From assembly GCA_910586975.1 (NCBI GenBank), contig CAJUKX010000018.1, positions 1 to 59,221 of the forward strand: 59,221 bases of DNA. The letters are read 5' to 3'. This document shows positions 33,921 to 43,409 of the stretch, one piece after another. The stretch's first letter is position 1. Each line of letters starts with the position of its first letter. The translations under genes were made by a program, and so were the position numbers. Source of the stretch: an uncultured Muribaculaceae bacterium. GTDB taxonomy: Bacteria > Bacteroidota > Bacteroidia > Bacteroidales > Muribaculaceae. The notes under the pieces were generated by a model that had not been told where the DNA came from, did not search any database, and saw only the letters and a list, made by a program, of their open reading frames with translations.

Positions 33921-35342
33921 ATGGAATCATTTCTCATAAAAGCACTACAGCTGGTAGTCGCGCTGGTCATCCTCGTTACGGTTCACGAGTTTGGCCACTA
34001 CTTCTTTGCGCGGCTTTTCGGCATAAAAGTCAACCGTTTTTATCTCTTTTTCAATCCGGGATTCTCAATTCTGAAGTATAACCCCATGAAGGGTACTCTG
34101 CAACTCTTCAGCAAGAGCGACGATCAGGCACTCGCCACATTTCAGGTTTCCAAACCCCGCGAGCCACGCCCCGACGGCAAACCCACATGGCGCGACACAA
34201 TCTATGGTTTGGGATGGCTGCCGCTGGGCGGATACTGCGACATTGCAGGTATGGTCGACGAGACAAAAAGCTCAAAGGACCTGGCCGCCGAACCTCAGCC
34301 CTGGGAATTCCGTTCCAAAGCCGCATGGCAACGCCTGCTGGTCATGGTGGCCGGTGTGCTGTTCAACTTCCTGCTTGCCATTGCCATCTACATAGGCATC
34401 GCATTCCACTGGGGCGACCGCGTGGTGCCCTATCAGGAAATTACCGAAGGTATGGACTTCACCGACCCGATGATAAAAGCCGGATTCCGCAACGGCGATA
34501 TACTGCTGCAGATCAACGATGAAGATATAGACCCGCGTGTGGCCTCGACCGGCTGGGATATGATTCAGCCCGGAGCCAAGGTTACCGTGCTGCGCAACCA
34601 CACCGACTCGGTGGTGCTATACCCCGACAACGAGCTGCTCATGGCTCTTGTTGAAAACAACACCCCATACATGACCATGCGTGTGCCTGTTTACATCGAC
34701 AACATCTCGAGCAACGACGGCGCAGCCAAGGCCGGCCTGCTCTCGGGCGACCGCATTCTGTCGGTGGCAAGCGACTCCACCCCCTCGCTCTCTGAATTTT
34801 TCCCTGCTCTTGAAAAATACAAGGGAAAGACCGTAGACATGCTCATCCGTCGCGACGGCGCCGACATGACAGTGCCCGTAGAGGTGAACTCCGACGGCAA
34901 GATAGGCATTCAGCTCACCTCGCCTCTGAAGATTTATAATGTAAAGGATATCAAATACGGCATAATTGAGTCTATACCCCAAGGATGGAAGAAGGGTGTC
35001 AACCAGCTCACCACCTACGTATCGTCGATGAAGCTGCTCTTTACCCCCGCCGGGGCCAAGAGCGTGGGCGGATTCGGCACCCTCGGCAGCCTTTTCCCAA
35101 ATCAATGGAACTGGTATTCGTTCTGGGAAATAGCCGCGTTCCTGTCGGTGATACTGGCGTTCATGAACATCATTCCCATCCCGGCCCTCGACGGCGGCTA
35201 CACCCTATTCCTGCTCATAGAGATCATCACACGCCGCAAGCCCTCTGAGCGTTTCCTCGAAGTGGCCAACATGATAGGCATGGGATTCCTCTTCCTGCTG
35301 CTCATATATGCCAACCTCAACGATGTAATAAGGCTTCTATAA
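33921..35342 (+). CDS. rseP: RIP metalloprotease RseP (site-2 protease family)
   Basis: A 473-residue inner-membrane zinc protease. The catalytic HEFGH is near the N-terminus (VTVHEFGHYFFARLFG), two PDZ-like regions lie between (about 180-340), and the second catalytic site PALDGGYTLF is in the C-terminal membrane helix. The family cuts membrane-bound anti-sigma factors and signal peptides. Which substrate is used here cannot be read from the sequence. Confidence 0.96.
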   Translation: MESFLIKALQLVVALVILVTVHEFGHYFFARLFGIKVNRFYLFFNPGFSILKYNPMKGTLQLFSKSDDQALATFQVSKPREPRPDGKPTWRDTIYGLGWLPLGGYCDIAGMVDETKSSKDLAAEPQPWEFRSKAAWQRLLVMVAGVLFNFLLAIAIYIGIAFHWGDRVVPYQEITEGMDFTDPMIKAGFRNGDILLQINDEDIDPRVASTGWDMIQPGAKVTVLRNHTDSVVLYPDNELLMALVENNTPYMTMRVPVYIDNISSNDGAAKAGLLSGDRILSVASDSTPSLSEFFPALEKYKGKTVDMLIRRDGADMTVPVEVNSDGKIGIQLTSPLKIYNVKDIKYGIIESIPQGWKKGVNQLTTYVSSMKLLFTPAGAKSVGGFGTLGSLFPNQWNWYSFWEIAAFLSVILAFMNIIPIPALDGGYTLFLLIEIITRRKPSERFLEVANMIGMGFLFLLLIYANLNDVIRLL

Positions 35343-35348
35343 AATAGT

Positions 35349-36533
35349 ATGAAATACAAGACTCTTACCCTCAAGCGCGGCAAGGAAGAATCGCTGCTGC
35401 GTTTTCACCCCTGGGTATTCTCGGGCGCTCTCACCGCCATGCCCGACGATGTGGAGGAAGGCGACATAGTGCGCGTGGTGGCCTCCGACGGCCGTCCGCT
35501 CGGCGTAGGCCACTTCCAGATTGGCTCCATAGCCGTGCGCATGCTCTCGTTCTTCGACATAGAGATCACCCCGCTCTTCTACCGTCAGGCTCTCGAGCAG
35601 GCATGGAAGATGCGCAAGGCCCTGGGATTGCAGCGCCCCGACAACTCGGCTTTCCGACTGGTTCACGGCGAGGGCGACTTCCTGCCCGGCCTTGTTGTTG
35701 ACATCTATGGCGACACAGCCGTGCTGCAGGCTCACTCGCCCGGCATGCACTTCGCCCGCGAGATCATAGCCGGACAGCTGGTAAAAATCGAAGGCCTCGG
35801 CGTGAAAAACGTCTACTACAAGAGCGAGACAACCCTGCCATACAAGGCTAATCTCGATGCCGTGAACGACTATATCATTGGCCACTCAGACAATAATGTA
35901 GCTGTGGAAAACGGCCTGAAGTTCAACATCGACTGGCTGCGCGGACAGAAAACCGGATTTTTCGTTGACCAGCGCGATAACCGCTCGCTGCTCGAACACT
36001 ACAGCGCCGGACGCCGCGTGCTCAACATGTTCTGCTACACCGGCGGCTTCTCGGTTTATGCCATGAGGGGCGGAGCTTCGCTGGTTCACTCGGTTGACTC
36101 GTCGGCCAAGGCCGTTGCCCTCACCGATGCCAACATAGAGCTGAACTTCCCCGGCGACACGCGCCACAAGGCTTTTGCAGAGGATGCCTTCAAGTATCTC
36201 GACAACATACAACCCGAAGCCTACGACCTTATAGTGCTCGACCCGCCGGCCTTTGCCAAACACCGCTCAGCCCGGCGCAACGCCCTGCGCGGATATCAGA
36301 AGCTCAACGCAGCCGGTATATCCAAGGTGGCTCCCGGCGGTATAGTCTTCACTTTCTCATGCTCTCAGGCCGTGAGCCGCGAGCAGTTCCGCCTTGCCGT
36401 GTTCTCGGCCGCCGCACAGACCGGACGCAAGGTGCGCATTCTGCATCAGCTCACCCAGCCCGCCGACCATCCCGTAAACATCTACCACCCCGAGGGCGAG
36501 TACCTCAAGGGGCTTATATTATATGTAGAGTAA
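35349..36533 (+). CDS. rlmI: class I rRNA large-subunit methyltransferase (RlmI-like)
   Basis: A 394-residue protein: N-terminal PUA domain (KRGKEESLLRFHPWVFSGAL), central domain and SAM-binding Rossmann domain with VLNMFCYTGGFSVYAM and the catalytic region LIVLDPPAFAKHR. E. coli RlmI methylates C1962 of 23S rRNA; this assignment is by similarity. It starts 6 bp after rseP. Confidence 0.92.
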   Translation: MKYKTLTLKRGKEESLLRFHPWVFSGALTAMPDDVEEGDIVRVVASDGRPLGVGHFQIGSIAVRMLSFFDIEITPLFYRQALEQAWKMRKALGLQRPDNSAFRLVHGEGDFLPGLVVDIYGDTAVLQAHSPGMHFAREIIAGQLVKIEGLGVKNVYYKSETTLPYKANLDAVNDYIIGHSDNNVAVENGLKFNIDWLRGQKTGFFVDQRDNRSLLEHYSAGRRVLNMFCYTGGFSVYAMRGGASLVHSVDSSAKAVALTDANIELNFPGDTRHKAFAEDAFKYLDNIQPEAYDLIVLDPPAFAKHRSARRNALRGYQKLNAAGISKVAPGGIVFTFSCSQAVSREQFRLAVFSAAAQTGRKVRILHQLTQPADHPVNIYHPEGEYLKGLILYVE

Positions 36534-36552
36534 CTAAACCCTCTTATACAGA

Positions 36553-38541
36553 ATGAAAAAGATATTAACCATCGCCGCCGCTGCGGCCGTTTCACTCTCA
36601 GCAATGGCTCAAGACAAACCGATTGACTACACCGTCGACCGCTTCGCCGACATTGAAGTCCTGCGCTACGACGTACCCGACTTCAATTCTCTTTCTCTCA
36701 ACCAGAAAAGACTCGTCTACTATCTGACCGAGGCTGCCATCTGGGGACGCGACATTCTCTGGGCTCAGAACTACAAGCACAACCTCGAAATCCGCGACCT
36801 TATAGAGAACCTCTACACCAACTATGCCGGCGACCGCAACTCAGAGCAGTTCAAGGCTTTTGAAAAATACCTCAAGCAGGTCGAATTTGCCAACGGCATA
36901 CACCACCATTACTCAAACGACAAGTTCATCCCCGGCTTCACTCAGGAATGGTTTGAAGAACAGCTCGCCCTGCTCCCCGGCAGCCCCAAGGCTTGCGGCT
37001 GCGTGCTCAAGGCCATGTTCGACCCCACCGTTGATGCCAAGAAGGTGAATCAGGCAGAGGGCGAAGACCTTATCATGACTTCGGCCGTTGACTTTTACGA
37101 CGGCCTTACACAGAAAGAGGTCGAAGACTACTACAATGCCCTCAAAGACCCCAACGACGCCACTCCCATATCATACGGCCTCAACAGCCGCCTTGTGAAG
37201 AAAGACGGCAAGGTGACCGAGCAGATCTACAAGCTCGGCGGCCTGTACAGCGACGCCATCGCACACATCGTTGAAAACCTCACCAAGGCAATGGCTTACG
37301 CCGAAAACGACGCACAGCGCATGACCATAGCCCGCCTTATCGACTTCTACACTACCGGCGACCTCAAGACATTCGACGACTACTCTATCCGTTGGGCCGA
37401 CGACACCGCCTCGCAGGTAGACTTCATCAACGGCTTCATCGAAAGCTACAACGACCCCCTGGGCATGACCGGCTCTTGGGAATCTATCGTAAACTTCAAG
37501 AACAACGCAGCCAGCCACCGCACCGAGACCCTCTCGCAAAACGCCCAATGGTTTGAAAGCAACTCGCCCGTTGATCCCCGTTTCCGCAAGGACGAGGTTA
37601 AGGGCGTATCGGCTAAGGTAATCACCGCAGCCATCCTCGCCGGCGACTCTTATCCCGCTACCCCCATCGGCATCAACCTCCCCAATGCCAACTGGATACG
37701 CGCAGCTCACGGCTCAAAGTCTGTCACCCTCGAAAACATCACCCAAGCCTACGACGAAGCTTCGCACGGCAACGGCTTCAACGAAGAATTTGTAATCGAC
37801 GCTCCCACCCGCGAGCTCCTCGACAAATATCTCTTTATCACCGACAATCTCCACACCGACCTCCACGAGTGCCTTGGCCACGGCTCGGGCCGCATCCTCC
37901 CCGGTGTTGACCCCGACGCCCTCAAGGCCCACGGTTCTACCCTCGAAGAAGCACGCGCCGACCTCTTCGCCCTCTACTATCTGGCCGATCCCAAACTGCT
38001 CGAACTCGGTCTGCTCGACAATCCCGACGCTTACAAAGCCGAATACTACAAGTATATCCTCAACGGCCTTATGACCCAGCTCATGCGCATCGAACCCGGC
38101 AAAGACATCGAAGAAGCCCACATGCGCAACCGCCAGCTCATAGCCGCATGGGCATTTGAGCACGGCAAGAAAGACAAGGTGATTCAGCTCGTGAAGAAAG
38201 GCGGCAAGACCTACGTAAAGATCAACGACTACGCCAAGCTGCGCGACCTCTTCGGACAGCTCCTCGGCGAAATCCAGCGCATCAAGAGCGAAGGCGACTA
38301 TGAAGCCGGCGCAGCACTTGTGCAGAAATACGCCGTGAAGGTTGATCCCAAGCTCCACAAAGAAGTGCTCAACCGCTACGCCAAGCTCGACATCGCCCCC
38401 TACAAGGGCTTCGTAAACCCCGTGTACGAAGCAGTTTACGACGACAACGGCATCATCACCGACGTTAAAGTAAGCTACGGCGAAGACTTCCTGCCCCAGG
38501 TACTCCGCTACAGCAAAAACTACGCCGGCCTCAAGAAATAA
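36553..38541 (+). CDS. dipeptidyl peptidase III (M49), exported
   Basis: A 662-residue metallopeptidase with signal peptide MKKILTIAAAAAVSLSAMAQ. The zinc motif is HECLGH (in TDLHECLGHGSGR, about residues 440-445) and the second is EEARAD, which together define family M49. It removes dipeptides from the N-terminus of peptides. Many DPP III are cytosolic; the signal peptide here points to the periplasm or surface. Confidence 0.93.
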   Translation: MKKILTIAAAAAVSLSAMAQDKPIDYTVDRFADIEVLRYDVPDFNSLSLNQKRLVYYLTEAAIWGRDILWAQNYKHNLEIRDLIENLYTNYAGDRNSEQFKAFEKYLKQVEFANGIHHHYSNDKFIPGFTQEWFEEQLALLPGSPKACGCVLKAMFDPTVDAKKVNQAEGEDLIMTSAVDFYDGLTQKEVEDYYNALKDPNDATPISYGLNSRLVKKDGKVTEQIYKLGGLYSDAIAHIVENLTKAMAYAENDAQRMTIARLIDFYTTGDLKTFDDYSIRWADDTASQVDFINGFIESYNDPLGMTGSWESIVNFKNNAASHRTETLSQNAQWFESNSPVDPRFRKDEVKGVSAKVITAAILAGDSYPATPIGINLPNANWIRAAHGSKSVTLENITQAYDEASHGNGFNEEFVIDAPTRELLDKYLFITDNLHTDLHECLGHGSGRILPGVDPDALKAHGSTLEEARADLFALYYLADPKLLELGLLDNPDAYKAEYYKYILNGLMTQLMRIEPGKDIEEAHMRNRQLIAAWAFEHGKKDKVIQLVKKGGKTYVKINDYAKLRDLFGQLLGEIQRIKSEGDYEAGAALVQKYAVKVDPKLHKEVLNRYAKLDIAPYKGFVNPVYEAVYDDNGIITDVKVSYGEDFLPQVLRYSKNYAGLKK

Positions 38542-38567
38542 TCCCGACCCATAATCAACCCAATACT

Positions 38568-38607
38568 GAGGGCAGTGAAATGGCAAAACCACCATTCCAC
38601 TGCCCTC
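38568..38607 (+). terminator. terminator of the dipeptidyl peptidase gene
   Basis: Stem GAGGGCAGTG (38568-38577) with CACTGCCCTC (38598-38607), extended by AATGG/CCATT, then a T-rich tail. Confidence 0.8.
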
Positions 38608-38707
38608 TGTCTTTTCCCAAAAGCCAAATTAATTCGTATTAATTCATTAAAAAAAGCTCTTAAACTGAAATTGTAAAATTAAATTAGGAATTGTAGAATT
38701 TTTTCCC

Positions 38708-38715
38708 TAATTTTG
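38708..38715 (+). promoter_or_regulatory. -7 box of mdh
   Basis: TAATTTTG followed by CGATGC, 52 nt before the mdh ATG. No clear TTTG at -33. Confidence 0.55.
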
Positions 38716-38767
38716 CGATGCTATATATACTCAGCACTAACACAAAACATCTTTTAAATATAAGATT

Positions 38768-39703
38768 ATGTCAAAAGTTACAGTGATCGGCGCCGGCAAT
38801 GTAGGCGCTACTTGTGCAAATGTTCTGGTTACCAATCAGGTAGCCGACGAAGTAGTTCTTCTCGACATCAAGGAAGGCGTTGCCGAAGGCAAGGCTATGG
38901 ATATCATGCAGACCGCTAATATCCTTGGCACCAACACCCGCCTTACCGGCGTTACCAACGACTACGCCATGACCGAAGGCTCTGATGTAGTGGTTATCAC
39001 CTCGGGTATCCCCCGCAAGCCCGGTATGACCCGCGAAGAACTTATCGGCGTTAACGCCGGCATCGTTAAGTCGGTTACAGACAATGTGCTCAAGCATTCG
39101 CCCAACGCCATTATCGTATGCGTGTCAAACCCCATGGACACCATGACCTACCTCATCCACAAGACAAGCGGTCTGCCCAAAAACCGCATCATCGGCATGG
39201 GTGGCGCACTCGACAGCGCTCGCTTCAAATACTTCCTCAGCATCGCTCTCGGCGCTAACGCTACCGAAGTTGAAGGCATCGTTATCGGCGGTCACGGCGA
39301 CACCACAATGATTCCTCTGACACGCTTTGCCGCTTACCGCGGTCTGCCCGCTGCAAGCCTGCTCCCCGCCGAACAGCTCGAAAAGGTTGCTGCCGACACA
39401 ATGGTTGGCGGTGCTACCCTCACCAAGCTCCTCGGCACCTCAGCATGGTATGCTCCCGGTGCTGCCGCAGCTCAGGTTGTAGGCGCTGTGCTCCACGACC
39501 AGAAGAAGCTCATCAGCTGCTCTGCCCTGCTCGAAGGCGAATACGGCGAATCTGACCTCTGCATCGGCGTTCCCTGTATCCTCGGCAAGAACGGTATCGA
39601 AAAAATCGTTGAATTCGACCTCAACGAAGCTGAAAAGGCTGCTTTTGCAAAGAGCGCTGCCGCTGTGCACAACACCAACGCTGCTCTGGCCCAGGCTCTC
39701 TAA
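38768..39703 (+). CDS. mdh: malate dehydrogenase
   Basis: A 311-residue NAD-dependent enzyme. NAD site VIGAGNVGATCANVL (5-19), catalytic Arg region SGIPRKPGMTREEL, and active-site His in VIGGHGDTTMIPLTR. It links malate and oxaloacetate in the TCA cycle and the reductive branch to succinate used by Bacteroidetes. It has its own promoter and terminator. Codon use is strongly biased, as for an abundant protein. Confidence 0.97.
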   Translation: MSKVTVIGAGNVGATCANVLVTNQVADEVVLLDIKEGVAEGKAMDIMQTANILGTNTRLTGVTNDYAMTEGSDVVVITSGIPRKPGMTREELIGVNAGIVKSVTDNVLKHSPNAIIVCVSNPMDTMTYLIHKTSGLPKNRIIGMGGALDSARFKYFLSIALGANATEVEGIVIGGHGDTTMIPLTRFAAYRGLPAASLLPAEQLEKVAADTMVGGATLTKLLGTSAWYAPGAAAAQVVGAVLHDQKKLISCSALLEGEYGESDLCIGVPCILGKNGIEKIVEFDLNEAEKAAFAKSAAAVHNTNAALAQAL

Positions 39704-39713
39704 GATATTCTTA

Positions 39714-39752
39714 AAAAGGATTGTGGCTCGGAGAGCTGCAATCCTTTTTTTT
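39714..39752 (+). terminator. terminator of mdh
   Basis: Stem AAAAGGATTG (39714-39723) with CAATCCTTTT, extended by GGCTC/GAGCT-like pairing, then a run of T to 39752. Confidence 0.8.
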
Positions 39753-39802
39753 GTATCAAAACTTTTCTGACTGCAAAACGTTATCACTTGAAATTAAACA
39801 AC

Positions 39803-40273
39803 ATGAAAAAGATATTATTTATGGCAGCCGCAGCTGTGCTGTGCATGGCATCTTGCTCAAAGCAGGCTAATGCCACCGACGCTGAAGAAGCTCAGGCTAC
39901 CACCACAGAAGTTGCAACCGAAGAAGCCGCCCCTGCCACTGAGGCCGGCAAGGTTGTAGTATTTGACAACGACACAACACTGCGTCCCGGCATGACCGTT
40001 GACCGGCTCACTATCCTCGATTTCAACGCCGTATGGTGCGGACCGTGCAAACAGCTCCACCCCGTGTTTGAAGAAGCCGCCAAGACTTTCTCTGACGTGC
40101 GCTTTATCTCGGTTGATATCGACAACCTGCCCCTCACAGCCCAGGCTTTCGGTGTTGAAGCCGTTCCTACAGTAGTTTTCCTCAAACCCGACGGAACTGC
40201 ACAGACCTTCGTAGGAACTCAGGATCTGCTCCCCGCCGAGAAGTTTGACAAGCTCGTGCGCGACAACAAATAA
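39803..40273 (+). CDS. thioredoxin-like lipoprotein
   Basis: A 156-residue protein with lipoprotein signal MKKILFMAAAAVLCMASC, a Thr/Glu/Ala-rich linker, and a thioredoxin fold with active site WCGPCK (FNAVWCGPCKQLHP) and the cis-proline loop AVPTVVF. It probably reduces or isomerises disulfides at the cell envelope. The ATG at 39803 gives a proper signal; an upstream in-frame start at 39788 is not needed. Confidence 0.92.
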   Translation: MKKILFMAAAAVLCMASCSKQANATDAEEAQATTTEVATEEAAPATEAGKVVVFDNDTTLRPGMTVDRLTILDFNAVWCGPCKQLHPVFEEAAKTFSDVRFISVDIDNLPLTAQAFGVEAVPTVVFLKPDGTAQTFVGTQDLLPAEKFDKLVRDNK

Positions 40274-40295
40274 TTTTGTAAAATAATAATAATGA

Positions 40296-40330
40296 GGAAT
40301 CGGCAGGTATATCTATCGCCGATTCCTTTT
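40296..40330 (+). terminator. terminator after the thioredoxin-like gene
   Basis: Stem GGAATCGGC (40296-40304) with GCCGATTCC (40318-40326), then TTTT. It ends only 9 nt before the helicase ATG, so it may also attenuate that gene. Confidence 0.72.
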
Positions 40331-40338
40331 GCAATAAT

Positions 40339-41643
40339 ATGAAACTCGCTTCCATAATCCGTGAAAAATTCGGCATAGAACAGCCTAATGCCATGCAGCA
40401 GGCCGTATGGGCCTCCCGTGCGTCCAAGTTAGTAATCCTGTCGCCCACCGGTTCGGGCAAGACCATAGCATTCGGGGGCGCGCTGCTCAAGCGCTTGCAG
40501 CCCGCCGGCGGATATACACAAGCATTGATTCTGGCTCCGTCGCGCGAACTCACACTTCAGATTTTTGAGGTAGTACGCAAGCTCGCATCGGGCTACAAGA
40601 CCGTAGCCTTCTATGGCAAACACTCTATGGAAGAGGAAGTTTCGTCAATGGCTGTGGTGCCCGACATCATAGTGGCCACCCCCGGCCGCATGCTCGACCA
40701 CCTCAAACGCCATACCGTAGACCTCACGCATTGCTCGGCTCTGATAATTGATGAATACGACAAGGCTCTGGAGCTGGGATTCCACGACGAGATGGAGCGT
40801 ATATGCAAGCGGCTGAAATCGCTGCGCACCGTCATACTCAACTCGGCCACTCCCATTGCCATGATGCCCGAGTTTATCGACATGCGCGGCGCCGAGACCA
40901 TTGATTTTTCACAAAAAACCGCAAATCCGCGCTCACGCATGCAGATAGTGCAGGTCAAAAGCCCCGTGCGCGACAAGCTGCAGACCCTCATCGACCTGCT
41001 CCACTCCATGCCAAACGGCAAGGTGATGGTATTTGTCAACCACCGCGAGGCTGCCGAGCGCGTATATAATGCATTGCTCGACGCCAATTTACCGGCCGGT
41101 ATATACCACGGCGGACTTGAGCAGATAGACCGCGAAGGCTCCGTAATACGGTTCAACAACGGCTCTACGCCCATAGTGGTATCAACCGACCTTGGTGCCC
41201 GCGGGCTCGACATTGACGATGTTAACTCAGTGATTCACTACCACATGCCGTCGTCGCCCGAGGCATGGACTCACCGCAACGGCCGCACCGCGCGTGTAGA
41301 CTCATCAGGCGAGGTGTTCGTAATTACAGCCGAGGGCGAGAACATACCCGACTATGTGGTGTGGGAACGCGACTACAACCCCACCGGCACCGCTTCCGAC
41401 CCCATACGCAGATCGGCCGTTACCCTGTATATCAATGCCGGCCGCAAGGAAAAGATATCGCGCGGCGACATAGTAGGCTTCCTTACCAAAGACGCCGGTC
41501 TGCAAGGCTCCGACATAGGCAAGATAGACCTGCGCGACCACGCCGCATACGTAGCCCTGCCGCCCGAGATGATACAGCAGGTACTGCACCTGCCCGCTCC
41601 CAAAATCAAGGGCAAGAGAGTGCGGCTGTCAGTATTCAAATAG
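40339..41643 (+). CDS. DEAD-box family RNA helicase
   Basis: A 434-residue helicase. Q-motif region at the N-terminus, motif I SPTGSGKT, motif Ib TPGR, motif II DEYD in place of DEAD (LIIDEYDKALELGF), motif III NSAT, and motifs V and VI STDLGARGLDI and HRNGRTAR. The DEYD variant belongs to a Bacteroidetes helicase subgroup. A C-terminal basic tail follows. The RNA target is unknown. Confidence 0.92.
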   Translation: MKLASIIREKFGIEQPNAMQQAVWASRASKLVILSPTGSGKTIAFGGALLKRLQPAGGYTQALILAPSRELTLQIFEVVRKLASGYKTVAFYGKHSMEEEVSSMAVVPDIIVATPGRMLDHLKRHTVDLTHCSALIIDEYDKALELGFHDEMERICKRLKSLRTVILNSATPIAMMPEFIDMRGAETIDFSQKTANPRSRMQIVQVKSPVRDKLQTLIDLLHSMPNGKVMVFVNHREAAERVYNALLDANLPAGIYHGGLEQIDREGSVIRFNNGSTPIVVSTDLGARGLDIDDVNSVIHYHMPSSPEAWTHRNGRTARVDSSGEVFVITAEGENIPDYVVWERDYNPTGTASDPIRRSAVTLYINAGRKEKISRGDIVGFLTKDAGLQGSDIGKIDLRDHAAYVALPPEMIQQVLHLPAPKIKGKRVRLSVFK

Positions 41644-41681
41644 ACTCTCAAAAGGCTCTATTGCAGAAAAATCGGATAGCA

Positions 41682-41713
41682 TTTGCATTTTCGGCGATTG
41701 TTGTGTAACTTTG
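41682..41713 (+). promoter_or_regulatory. consensus promoter of the DUF4254-GT9-ruvB run
   Basis: TTTG (41682-41685), a 20-nt spacer, then TAACTTTG (41706-41713), a full match to the Bacteroidetes consensus. The ATG is 25 nt downstream. Confidence 0.75.
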
Positions 41714-41737
41714 TCAACACACTCAAAGTGATTTATT

Positions 41738-42343
41738 ATGACATTTGCAGAAAATTGTAACAAAATATTCGACGACTGCGTGGTGGCCTACCACGTAAGC
41801 GACGACATCGACGCCCCGGTGGCAAATCCATTTGCCGAGGGTACTACCGAGCATACCCTTTGGGAAAAGAACCTCATCGACGCCCGCCAGTGGCACATGG
41901 AAGATATAATCCGCGACCCTCAGATCGACCCCGTTGCAGCCCTTGAGCTGAAACGCCGCATCGACCGCTCAAACCAAGAACGCACCGACATGGTTGAGGA
42001 AATCGATGAACAGCTGCGCCACAAGTATGCCGACGTAGCCATACTGCCCGAGGCCACAATCAACACCGAGACTCCCGCTTGGGCCATCGACCGCCTGTCG
42101 ATTCTGGCTCTCAAGCTCTACCACATGAATGTGGAAGTGGCCCGCGAGGATGCCGACGAGGCTCACAAGAACCGTTGCCGCGCCAAGCTCGACGTGCTCA
42201 GACAGCAGCGCGTTGACCTGTCTTCGGCCATTGACTCGCTCCTCGACGACATAGCCGCCGGACGCAAGTACATGAAGGTGTACAAGCAGATGAAGATGTA
42301 CAACGATAAAGACACCAACCCGGTGTTGTATGGCGCGAAGTAA
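41738..42343 (+). CDS. DUF4254 protein
   Basis: A 201-residue mostly helical protein, with the family stretch HTLWEKNLIDARQWHMEDIIRD near the N-terminus and DVLRQQRVDLSSAIDSLLDD later. The family is known mainly from Bacteroidetes and usually sits next to a family 9 glycosyltransferase, as here, where the two overlap by 14 bp. Function is unknown; an accessory role in glycan assembly is inference. Confidence 0.85.
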   Translation: MTFAENCNKIFDDCVVAYHVSDDIDAPVANPFAEGTTEHTLWEKNLIDARQWHMEDIIRDPQIDPVAALELKRRIDRSNQERTDMVEEIDEQLRHKYADVAILPEATINTETPAWAIDRLSILALKLYHMNVEVAREDADEAHKNRCRAKLDVLRQQRVDLSSAIDSLLDDIAAGRKYMKVYKQMKMYNDKDTNPVLYGAK

Positions 42344-43409
42344 TTCACAGAACGGTAACGACCGCGGCCTGATGTCGGTGATGATAGCCCGATTCTCGGC
42401 CATAGGCGATGTGGCCATGACGGTGCCGGTAATATACAGCGCATGCCTGTGTTTTCCCGATATAAGGTTTGTGCTGGTCACCCGCCAGTCAATGACCGGT
42501 ATTTTCATCAATGCACCCGCCAACCTCACAGTGCTTGGAGTTGATGTAAAGACCGAGTACACCGGTGTGAAAGGCATGCGCCGGCTGGTGAAGGAAGTGT
42601 GTGACAAATACAACATCGACGCCTTCATAGACCTGCACGACGTTATCCGCACCCGCCTTATGGGCATATTCTGCCGTCTGCGCCGCATACACGTGGCCCG
42701 AATCAACAAAGGCCGCGGAGCCAAGAAAGCCCTCACACGCCGCAACCACAAGGTTATGCTGCCGCTCACATCGCAGCGCGCCCGTTACCGCGAGGCATTC
42801 TACCGTGCAGCCCTGCCCGTGAACGACCGCTTCAAGGGGCTGTTTGGCGGAAAAGGCAAAGCCGACACCACTTTGTTTGCCAAAATCACTGCCCCCAAGC
42901 CCGCCGGCGAGCGCTGGATAGGCATAGCACCCTTCGCTGCCCACAAGGGCAAGGTTTATCCGCCCGAGCAGATGAAAGAGGTTGTCAAAATGCTTGCCGC
43001 GCAGCCCCATACACGCATATTCCTGCTGGGTGGAGGTGCCGAAGAGACCGCCGTGCTCGAAAGCTGGGCCGCCGAGATACCTCATGTAGACTGCCTTGCC
43101 GGCAAGAAATTCGGTTTCAGCGCCGAGATTGCACTGTTCAACCACCTCGATGTGATGCTCAGCATGGACTCGGCCAACATGCACCTCGCATCCATTGCCG
43201 GAACTGCCACCGTAAGCATCTGGGGCGCAACACATCCATACTGCGGATTCAAAGGTTGGAAACAGAGCGATGACGACATGATACAGCTGCCCATGACTTG
43301 CCGACCCTGCTCGGTATTCGGCGACAAGCCATGCCATCGCGGCGACTATCTGTGCCTGACAGCCATCAAGCCCGCTGTCGTTTTTAACAAAGTAATGGAA
43401 AAACTCTGA
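42330..43409 (+). CDS. family 9 glycosyltransferase (heptosyltransferase-like)
   Basis: A 359-residue GT9 protein. The N-terminal RFSAIGDVAMTVPVI and the C-terminal LLGGGAEET, MLSMDSANMHLASI, WGATHPYCGFKG motifs are those of ADP-heptose:LPS transferases. It probably adds a sugar to the lipid A core or a related glycan. The ATG at 42330 couples it to the DUF4254 gene; the ATG at 42372 (MSVMIARF) is an alternative that fits the family N-terminus better. Confidence 0.92.
   Translation: MARSNSQNGNDRGLMSVMIARFSAIGDVAMTVPVIYSACLCFPDIRFVLVTRQSMTGIFINAPANLTVLGVDVKTEYTGVKGMRRLVKEVCDKYNIDAFIDLHDVIRTRLMGIFCRLRRIHVARINKGRGAKKALTRRNHKVMLPLTSQRARYREAFYRAALPVNDRFKGLFGGKGKADTTLFAKITAPKPAGERWIGIAPFAAHKGKVYPPEQMKEVVKMLAAQPHTRIFLLGGGAEETAVLESWAAEIPHVDCLAGKKFGFSAEIALFNHLDVMLSMDSANMHLASIAGTATVSIWGATHPYCGFKGWKQSDDDMIQLPMTCRPCSVFGDKPCHRGDYLCLTAIKPAVVFNKVMEKL

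Noticed and set aside
37714..38595. 293-codon minus-strand frame opposite the dipeptidyl peptidase
   Set aside because: Composition (Val, Phe, Gly, Glu repeats) is that of the reverse frame of a biased gene, and the M49 motifs are on the plus strand.
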